Shown: piece by piece, positions 55,041 to 64,000 of the stretch | Numbering within the stretch: the first letter of the stretch is position 1 | Layout: every line of letters begins with the position of its first letter | Assembly (NCBI GenBank): GCA_030248225.1 | Contig: JASANE010016076.1 | Span: forward strand, 1 to 64,000 | DNA length: 64,000 bases | Direction: 5' to 3' | Source of the DNA: Trileptium ribeirensis | Lineage: Eukaryota; Nematoda; Enoplea; Enoplida; Thoracostomopsidae | Made by a program: the position numbers and the translations under genes | Notes under the pieces: generated by a model | Told to the model about the DNA's origin: nothing | Databases searched by the model: none | Seen by the model: the letters and a program-made list of their open reading frames with translations, nothing else

Positions 55041-55262
55041 CGGGTCTGGCGAGCTCTTGCCACACCCGACCCGCGAATAAGTAGGACGGTACGACTCCCC
55101 GAATGCCCCGATCTGTTCAGGAACAGCCCTACCCAGCGCGGTAGGACAGCGAAATTCACCCCGATTTTTCATAGAAAGGAGTGGCCGCTATGGAAACCCG
55201 TCGCGACCGTCCTCACGAATGAGGACCACAGAAATTATGGCTGTTCGCCCTATAGCGAACAG
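55041..55262. repeat. Hairpin group of unit 2
   Basis: CGGGTCTGGC/GCCACACCCG (55,041-55,068, one mismatch), CCTACC/GGTAGG (55,128-55,145), the CCGC/GCG stem at 55,183-55,208, GTCCTC/GAGGAC (55,209-55,226), and CTGTTCGC/GCGAACAG (55,241-55,262). Same order and spacing as in unit 1. Confidence 0.75.
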
Positions 55263-57110
55263 CAAAGTAGCTAAACTGCCGAAAATTATAAGTGAAACCG
55301 GCCGATATTAAGTTTTCCAGTTTTCAAAAGTAAGAAGTACACTGGTAAACTATCACAACAAAAATTTTATCAGCTTCCAGCGTTCATTGTCTCTAGCTAA
55401 GATAGCTGACAAAAGTAAAAGAAATATGCTGAAAATTTAGACCCAAAAGTAGCGGCTCCGGCCCATAACTTCGGAACCGTCAAGAATTCGCAAGGTTCAA
55501 CATTTTTAATAGAAAATTTTACGGTCTTTAAAATGATACCGGTTCTGTGGATATCCGATCCGGATCCACGGAATTAATAAATAACCATATACGTATAGCA
55601 GATAAAACACATTTAATTAAATAATTCAACAAATATTTAGTACCAATATATATAAATGGTATCGTTGAATTTCCTGAAACCGAGGCTTTTATTTGAGCCC
55701 GAATCGGACCCTCTGTAACCACGCTTGGGTACCCCTTCCCATGAATATCGGAGAAATCATGCCCCGATAGGCGTGTAACCCCTCATTAGATTCCCCTTGT
55801 CAAATCCGACGCGAACATATATCTAAAGTCCCATAAAGTAACTGTAACCCGGACCCGCGGAAGCCGCATGAAACACTGTAATCCTTTACAAAATTGTCGA
55901 CGGGCGCTTTCGAGAGCGCACTTCCCCCTCTTGTCCAAAAATAGACCTGTTACATGTCAAAATACTCGGACGGACATACTGAGTCCGAATCCAAGCCTCT
56001 TTTGGCATTGGCCATTACCGAGGTAAGGGAACCCTCTTTTCATGTTTTTTCTGTTCTTTGTTTACACAAGCCGCGTCTATCCTAACCCCAATCCCAAGTA
56101 CATAAGTATATATGTTGATATGTTAGTTTATATAGAATAAATACAAATTTATATAAGCTCAATTTTGATTTAAATAAATTTAATATAAATTTTGGCTGCT
56201 GGATGTAGATGCCCTGCATTTGTGTTTATAGTTCGTTATAAACAACGGATTAAATCTCTGTATATTTATTAAGCAAACAACCCTTGACTATAAGTTTTCA
56301 ATAAAGTTTATATAGAATTTATATAAAATTTAAGGTCTATACCAGAAAGTTCGAGAAGATTCTTGTCAGAAAGTATAAAGTTAATGTCAAAGTAATATAA
56401 AGCTGAAACTTGTGTGGACAATGTCAACCGGACCAAGTATCGATGTCCTTAAGCAAACAACGCTTCATGTAAATTCGATTGCCGGCTCGTATCAATTTTA
56501 TATACAGAGTATAAATTTATATAATGTTTGGAATTGCAATGTCAATAAAGCTCTTATCAGTGTCGATTTAGTATAAGGTTTAAAGTTGGGGCTTATACCG
56601 AAGAAACTTTAATATAACTGTGATATAAGTTTTATATCAAAGTTGTCCAGCCCGACCACCAAATTATAAGCTCTTATGTCAATAAGCTTGACCTTTCAAG
56701 CTGAATATAAAAGTTGTTAAAAGCTCTTATCAGTGTCGACTTAGTATAAGTTTTAAAGTTGGGGCTTATACCGAAGAAAACTTTAATATAACTGTGATAT
56801 ATGTTTTATATCAAAGTTGTCCAGCCTGACCACCAAATTATAAGCTCTTATGTCAATAAGCTTGACCATTCAAGCTTAATATAAAAGTTGTATCAAAACT
56901 AGTAACTTAACATAAATTTAGTTTGAAAATTTGAATTATAAACTAATATAAAGTATATGGAAAGTATAGGGGTTTATATACTTGTAAAATAAGTATAAAA
57001 TACTTGAGGACCAAGAATAAAGTAAAGGACGCGCTATGGATCCCATAGAGAATCGACCTTGTTATATTTATAGTTTTAACCAGAACTTTCTAGAAAGTTT
57101 AGCTTAATTT

Positions 57111-57955
57111 CAGGGAATAATCGGAACCGTCCATTTAAACCGGAACCGGAACCTGGTCTTCGAAATTTATACATAGTAAAACAGATGAAGGAAGAAATGA
57201 GGGTATAGGGGATATAAAATGCATTAGAAATAACTTTTATATACATTAAACTCAATGTATTGCGATGGCATTATTGCCTTTCTGAAACGTTAAAGAGGCT
57301 GACGAAGCTAATAAAGTTTATTTATCAATCAATATGCCGTTTTTTGGACACCCAGAGCAAAAAATTCCTTCCAATATACGCCATTGCGTATACTTTGTCA
57401 AATTGAATGTGCTTACAAAGCTTGGAGCGTAGAATACACCCCTTTGCTCTGTCTCCAGTCGCCTCCCTTAACTATGTTTGTACATACGTTTGTTACATGT
57501 TCTTCTGTATGAAAGTTGAAATTATTGGTTTATAAGATTCTAAGAGAAAATAATAATTAGAAGGTAATTTTCTGATCAGTGGTCAGAGACACTGTTTAGG
57601 ATAGCGTTGGACAAACAGTGCCCGTCAGATGATAATGATGATAACTATCTTTGAATGCTATAAATGAGACAAACTGTGATGCTGCTCGCACAGTTTCAAT
57701 AAATACAGTTCATTGCCAAGAAAGCAGTTTCTAGCTACGTTGCAGTTAACGTTAGTTTACTTGAATTTGAACTGATTTACCAATTTTCCACGCGCACTGG
57801 TAGGTGCTTGACGCAATTTATGTTAACCAAGCATACCCTAAGTACTTCGGCGTAAGCCATACTCTGTTACCGAGTTGGAACGGTTTAATTCGAACTTACC
57901 TCACAGATTTCTGAATGTGTAAAATAGCTGCTACAAGCATCGACTTGGCTTTGTT
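57111..57955. mobile_element. Non-autonomous hAT, inverted and truncated copy
   Basis: CAGGGAATAATCGGAACCG at 57,111 is the complement of the right end of the copy at 59,805. The match runs in inverse orientation through the interior to about 57,955 (GCTACAAGCATCGACTTGGC), where it stops; the other terminal repeat is missing. An internal TTCCGG-rich part near the end is deleted. Deletion at the inner edge probably also removed the neighbouring part of unit 2. Confidence 0.85.
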
Positions 57956-58623
57956 TTGTTATCATTGAGGCATTGAGTTAAGGCACAAATAACAAACAAA
58001 AAATTGAGTTAAGTCACTCGCGTAGTGATCTATTTTTACATGCTTCCCCGAGTCGAGATACGATTTCTGAGCCGACCGAGGTTAAATACAAACAATTCTC
58101 CAAATGTGTACCTGGAATAGAACGTTGTATCATTCCTGGCCATGTTTTCGAGTTTTGATAGGTGATCTTATTCGCAATTTTCTTAGGCAATGAATTGAAT
58201 GAGCGCCGAGCCGCTCGTACACACGCATTGTTGGAGACCGAGAACCAAATTACTCGTTCCATGACAGGATTTCTTTCAGGAATGTTATCGGGATTTTACT
58301 CGGATATTAGTAGTAATCTACACAAATTGAGCCTAGAATTTAAATTAGCCCATAACCGGATTCGCTAATTTAATACCCTGAGAGTGAGATAGCTCACCTT
58401 GAGAGGAAATTCAATATTTCTCAAGAATTACTCCAGGAATTTGGCTGAATTTGCCCCCACCAGAGAGGTAAATCTCGATATTTTAAGATTCTCTCCAGGA
58501 GTTTTGTCAAAGCTTTCGCTGTTTCTTCGTAGAAGTGTCCGTCGTACAACTTTTAAAGTCGACAATATCGAGTCTGAATCACAAACCCGGCGGCCCGACA
58601 GGGGTCCGCCCCTACCTAAAAAA

Positions 58624-59805
58624 CAGGGAGTAACCGGAATTCCGGTTCCGGTTCCGGCGAAAATCGTGTTCCGGTTCCGGTTCCGGCAAAGAGCAAAAAC
58701 CATACCGGAACCGGAATTCCGGTTTAAAAATTTTGTTTGAAATTTTCCACGTTTTTTGCTTCATCCTGTAATCCAAACATATGTAATATATTATACAATA
58801 ATCAAGCTCCAATACAACCAAGCAAAAGAAAAGATTAACTAACCAATTTGCCGTGTGAAACGTAAGTAGGGCACATAATTTGAGCAGGAATTTTTCATAA
58901 TAACTTGCAGGATTTTGTTACATCAAAGCCAGGTCGATGCTTGTAGCAGCTATTTTACACATCCAGAAGTCTGTGGGATACGTTTGAATTAAACCGGTCC
59001 AACTCGGTAACAGAGTATGGCTTACGCAGAAGTACTTAGGGTGTGCATGGCTAACATAAATTGCATCAAGCACCCGCCAGTGCGCTTGTAAACTTGGTAA
59101 ATCAGTCTAAATTGAAGTAAACTAACGTTATCTGCAACGCAGCTAGAAACTGCTTTCTTGGCAATGAACTGTATTTATTGAAACTGTGCGAACAGCATCA
59201 CAGTGTGTCTCATTTACAGCGTTCTGATTAGAAAGTTATGATCATTATGATCTAACTGACGGACACTGTTTGTCCAACGCTAGCCTAAACAGTGTCTCTG
59301 ACCATTGATCAGACAATTACCGTCTATCTATTATTTTCTCTTAGAATCATGTAAACCAATAATTTTAAGTTTCCTACAGAAGAACATGCAACAACCGTAT
59401 GTGTAGTAAAGCGAGGCGACTGGAGACAGAGCGAAAGTGTGTATTCTACGCTCCAAGCTTTGTAAGCACATTCGATTTGACGCAGTATACGCAATGGTGT
59501 TTAGTGGAAGTCATTTTTTGCTCTGAATGTCCAAAAACCGACATATTTGATCGATAAATAAACATTATTAGCTTCCTCAGTCTCTTTAAAGTTTCAGAAA
59601 GGCAATAATACCATCGCAATACATTAAGTTTAATGTAAAAGTAATTTTTAATGCATTTTAAATCCACTATACCTTCATTTCTTCCATCATCTGTTTTACT
59701 ATATATAAATTTCGAAGACCAGATTCCGGTTCCGGATCCGGTTTAAATGGACGGTTCCGGTTGCTGGTTCCGGTTCCGGTAAATTTCGGTTCCGGTTATT
59801 CCCTG
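58624..59805. mobile_element. Non-autonomous hAT, full length (1,182 bases)
   Basis: It begins CAGGGAGTAACCGGAA and ends with the complement of CAGGGAATAACCGGAA, and is flanked by the perfect 8-base duplication CTAAAAAA (58,616-58,623 and 59,806-59,813). CAGGG ends and an 8-base duplication define hAT. Tandem TTCCGG motifs lie just inside both ends. No transposase is encoded. It sits in unit 2's 170-base repeat zone. Confidence 0.95.
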
Positions 59806-60124
59806 CTAAAAAATCAACTGTTGATAACCCAACATCCCTCCCAGGAATTTTGATGATTTTTACTCTACAAATGGAGGGCCGTTAGGCCTTCCATTTGCGC
59901 TGTCAAGGCCGGCAACGCCGTGGCATGTTCAAAAATTATGAAAAATGTGGACCATAGCAACGCAAAATCCGTGCAAGGTCTACACAAATTTCATAGATTT
60001 CTTCGCAGTGTATACAGTTTCATAAGAAGGTTTTGGTTTAGCTTCATCACATAATTTCCAAGTTTTCGCTTTAGTTAGTTCAGCTTTCTCTTTCTCTGAG
60101 TATAGTCATCAGTGCAGCACAAAA

Positions 60125-60261
60125 GCCGTCGGAGTCTCGAAACTCCGATATATATACGGCCTCTGCAATGAAAATATCAAATTTACCAGAGTTGGTAAAT
60201 TTGATTATAGTGGCAACAATTTTTGTATATAAAAGTTAGCGATGTCGCTAAATGCGACATC
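60125..60261. repeat. Second hairpin group of unit 2
   Basis: GCCGT/ACGGC (60,125-60,160) encloses TCGGAGT/ACTCCGA (60,129-60,148); ATCAAATTTACC/GGTAAATTTGAT (60,176-60,205) is perfect over 12 pairs; GATGTCGC/GCGACATC (60,241-60,261) is perfect over 8. In unit 1 the equivalent place has CAGACT/AGTCTG, GGGAAAT/ATTTCCC and GTCGC/GCGAC. Confidence 0.7.
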
Positions 60262-62832
60262 TCGATATCTGGTGTATCGGGTCCCGGTTTTTGAGCCAAA
60301 ATAACATAAGCTCTAATAGTTTTAGGATAGTGCCGATGACCTACAAGGCATCACAACCTATAGGTTTATGCCCAAATACCTTGTTATTGAACTGAATATC
60401 AATTTAACCCCTGCCCCTGTGTCCCAAAGTTGACATAAAATTTGCACGATTGTATCGTATAGCCACTTAATTAATATTAATTAATCGGACACACAGGATT
60501 TACTTGTTGTATCATAGATTAGGGACCTGCATGAGTGTGTCTCACGTCCCGTACTCGCCCCATCGTATCGAGGCGATGAAGAGCGATTTACTAAGATAGC
60601 GTAAGGATTTATCTTTTCGGATACCGAGTGAGAAGTGCAAATAGCTGAGAAATTAGTTACCCAAACTATGCATTTTAATCTGATCGAGTTTGAGGAAGTT
60701 AGGAATAGCCCCAAAAGTAGTTCGTTGCTTCGGCAGTGGCCTAATCGCACCCTCAAGCGTAGCGTTACTCGCTTCGTTTAGACTTCGTGCAAGTATTATC
60801 TCTCATGATTAGGAAATCACACGTAGGACGTACTTTTCCTGGATCCGACTCGATCCAGCGCCTTCTCAAAATGTACAATTTTGGCCGTCAAATTAAAATA
60901 TTATTTTTCCTACTATTGATAAAGTACATTTAATGTACACAACACATGTTTCCCAACCTCATCTAGCGGGACCTCTAAACCACTTAGAAGTCATCGTACG
61001 ATTACACACCCATTCTGGCTTCATCCGTTTTCGTATTAAGCGAAGTTGTAAATGAGCCTAAATTTAGGCCCAAATTTCGCATCTTTCTCGCTGTATTTGA
61101 AGAACATTTTCCTATAAATCTGGAATTACGATTTGCTTGTTGTACCCTGTTTTTAATAAATTTATTATACTCGTGGTTATAATCCATAAATACGTATGCG
61201 TGCAGGAAAGGAAATAAAAATAAAGTTACACCGTTGTCGCACCCGAACTTAGGAGTACCCATCGTAAACTTGCTCGCTTGTACCGAAGTTGATGTATATT
61301 TTGTCGTATATCGTACCCACAATGATTATATACTCGATTGTAACCGTTGCTGATTTATTATAATTTGTCGTAGCTTAATGTATTTACCGTTTCATCATAT
61401 TTATCGTGTACCGTAGCCGTTGATTAGGATGAGCAAAATCACGCCCCCAAAGTCCCTATTGTGTACGCTTTCGATCCATGCATTTGAATCTACCCATTGT
61501 GTTACTTTTGCCGCCTTTAACTTTACCTGAACCTATTGTCTAACCGGAGTACCCGAGTAGGTGTAGTTATTCGAATGACGCCTCGATAACTCACTGACTA
61601 TTACGTTATGCTTCGTAGCTATTTCCCTTCCCGTTTTCAAGTAAGGTAAGCGCAGCTGTCGGTGGAAAGGTATAGTAGTTCTCGTCGTAGTCTGAACCAG
61701 CTGTGAATATATCATGAAAAAGGCGATGACTCCGACACACCCATTTGTTGCTCCTCCAATTTTTCCCAGTAGCGTACTATTCTGTCGACATTGTCTCTGT
61801 TGTATTTTTACCGTACAATATACTTATGTCCATAGCTGTGTAGGATTTTGGCTTATCAATAAATATTCAATCAAAACCCAAACGTGTTCCCGTGTATTAC
61901 TGCCCAATGCGATATAAGTACTGAAGGGGTTTGAAATCCGTCACCCCTATCGACGACCCATGTTCAGGTTTGACACACGCTCGGAAGAAGCAAACCTTAG
62001 CGTGACTCGCCGATTTCATAATTGTATTAATTATATTAGCTTGTATCAGTACGACTCGTGCGACCAGTAAGAAAATTTTGTCCGAGACCGCAACTTTCGC
62101 TGAACACCCAAACTAAGAAACCACACGCGACGTTAAACGTCTAGGGACTTGTCGGACCCTAGTGGGGGCCACTGGCTAAATAAATAAAATAGCAATCGTC
62201 CAGGGAAAGTAGAAAAAGAAAATTTTACTCAAAAAACACACTTTCAGGTGGAACGATGATCGGGAATAGTGGTATGGACTCCTTGGCCTGAGAGCAGGTG
62301 ACGGAGCCAACCTTCTTAGGGACCTCAAAGGTAGTACCGCTTGGGCTACGTGCGCAACCCGTCCGACAGGATCATCCTGTGAAGCGCTCCTGTGGCTTGC
62401 TAAGCACTGACCGACCCGTATGCGAAATTTGAACCCATTAGATTCGCCCTCGAGGTTACGATAGCCGGGGTCGTATGGGCATTACGTTTGTGGAAGTGCG
62501 TAATCCAGCAGCGTCACGTCTGTTACACATGCATACTGCGAACCCAGCGTACTCTGCCTCGCCGAGATCTGTAGACCCGGTATGCACAGATTTCCATAAA
62601 CAAACATTGAATGTCCTAATTGAACGTTTTAGCGCACTAAACCGTACCATACTTGTAGTGACACACCCAATCTATGCTTAAAACAGTGAAATCAATTAAA
62701 GATCTTCACTAAAATTTTTGCAGACCTACAACAGTAAATTTTTTTAATTAATGAAATTTTGCTCATATCTGTAAAAGGATTGCTCTGATTTAAAAATATT
62801 GCAGTCTTTTGTCAGAGATCTCAGTATCTAGA

Positions 62833-63268
62833 TAGATTAGTTGAATTCTGAGTATAGTGAACGAAACAATCTAAGCGAAGAATTCTTATTTGCCGTGACA
62901 GTGATGAACTTTGAAAATGTCCGTTGTTGGTTTTTAGGGACACACATATCTCAACTTTGACTGGGCGTATTGATATGTGCGATAGTTCAGCTGAAAACTT
63001 GAAATTTCTATTTGTACCTTTTAGCTAACCACCAAGCCTGGTTCCAACATTAGATTAGTTGAATTCTGAGTATAGTGAACGAAACAATCTAAGCGAAGAA
63101 TTCTTATTTGCCGTGACAGTGATGAACTTTGAAAATGTCCGTTGTTGGTTTTTAGGGACACACATATCTCAACTTTGACTGGGCGTATTGATATGTGCGA
63201 TAGTTCAGCTGAAAACTTGAAATTTCTATTTGTACCTTTTAGCTAACCACCAAGCCTGGTTCCAACAT
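62833..63268. repeat. Exact 218-base tandem duplication
   Basis: Positions 62,833-63,050 and 63,051-63,268 appear identical. The unit begins TAGATTAGTTGAATTC and ends GGTTCCAACAT. No gene is recognised in it. Confidence 0.9.
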
Positions 63269-64000
63269 ATTGCCAAATAAAATGCGCACCAAACGGGCTC
63301 GTTTCGGGTCCCAAAAATGTAACTTATTGTAACTTTGTAACTCAACAACCAGTTTAGATACGTATCTGAGTCACGTTGGGTCCATTGTGTAGAGCAAATA
63401 ACCCACTAAAAGATTGTACATAATGCATTCCTACGCGGTTGTCTTAAGATGTACAATCTGGGTCAAACCGGTTTTTAAAATGGGCTCATGATACCCAAGA
63501 TTCATACAAATGGTAATATCTCCACAACTGCTTAACATGTGGATATTTTGGTTTCATTAGAGCAATTCGTTCTCCATCTAGCGGATAATGGTTTGCTGCA
63601 AATGTTATTATTTCCGCTTAAGGGTTGGGTCAGACAGAGTTTATCAGTTTGTCTATAAGGCCCCAAATACACGAAAATGGAAATATCACCGCATTCTGCA
63701 ACTGTTTCAACTATAGAGGATTTGTCTCTTGCGGCTAACTTTATGAGACTAAAGTGTATCGCTGCTGTTTGTAAGGAAAAGATTTCATTGTGATGTTACG
63801 ATGATCGGTAGGATAATTTAGTGTCTGCAGCTGTATGGGATGTTAAGGTTTACTATTGCCTCTCGTAATAAATTTGAGTTTCTACTGCCATCTGTTAAAC
63901 ACATACGTAAGTGTCCTTATTTTGCATTCATTATTTTATGAATCCGGTAATGTTGCTAAGTTTGAATCACTAACATTTTATTGCTATGTGGAGCGCAATG
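63269..64000. other. Right-edge DNA without recognised features
   Basis: No ORF, repeat or element end was recognised in this stretch. Confidence 0.35.

Larger units (their letters stand above)
54700..62540. repeat. Large hairpin-rich unit, copy 2, with two hAT insertions
   Basis: It starts directly after copy 1 and has the same order of blocks. Hairpin group at 55,041-55,262; CGGAACCG block at 55,450-55,570; AT-rich TATAAG/TTATATAG DNA to 57,110; a truncated hAT (57,111-57,955); the TGAGC and 170-base elements at 58,010-58,620; a full hAT (58,624-59,805); hairpins at 60,125-60,261; and the tail at 61,190-62,520. Subtracting the hATs leaves about 5.8-6.0 kb, the length of copy 1. Confidence 0.7.

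Overview
This window looks like repeat-dominated, AT-rich nuclear DNA from an invertebrate, probably an arthropod. The evidence is canonical splice sites, TATA boxes about 30 bases upstream of TCAGT-type initiators, a piggyBac element, hAT-type elements, a Ty3/Gypsy element and CR1/jockey-like reverse transcriptase remains. No bacterial operon, rRNA, tRNA or CRISPR array was recognised. The species cannot be named from the sequence.

Layout. Positions 1-4,170 look like one end of a Maverick/adintovirus-like DNA element. A zinc-finger gene runs off the left edge and is transcribed away from a small spliced gene, each with its own promoter. Then come two tandem copies of a folded repeat, three small hypothetical ORFs and a hairpin-dense stretch. 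After a minisatellite (5.25-5.55 kb), a large decayed Ty3/Gypsy element fills about 6.7-18.4 kb: gag, an internal repeat zone, RT/RNase H, integrase, a low-complexity tail, and an extra 3' region with two related SGNH/GDSL-like domains. A 714-base hAT-like MITE sits inside its integrase.

From 18.4 to 26 kb the DNA is mostly non-coding. It carries several related promoter-leader modules (TATA box, leader, GTAAGT), a minisatellite and a palindromic satellite. A decayed non-LTR RT follows at 26.1-27.1 kb. A nearly complete piggyBac (27,366-30,587) lies in TTAA next to a non-autonomous hAT (30,608-31,375). The 31-47 kb part is mainly diverged repeats, one interstitial telomere-like run, a second RT fragment, and one probable host exon (SDE2-like ubiquitin fold ending in GGKGG, 42.1-42.3 kb).

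The right side (48.6-62.5 kb) contains two head-to-tail, diverged copies of a roughly 6-kb unit that has no recognisable protein but many perfect hairpins. Several hairpins keep their pairing between copies while loops, and sometimes stem bases, change. Two hAT copies account for the greater length of the second unit. This hairpin-rich unit is the best candidate for something undescribed. An exact 218-bp tandem duplication lies at 62.8-63.3 kb.

Almost every protein-coding trace is a transposon relic. The clearest exceptions are the uninterrupted left-edge zinc-finger ORF and the SDE2-like exon. All assignments are by eye; no database was searched.
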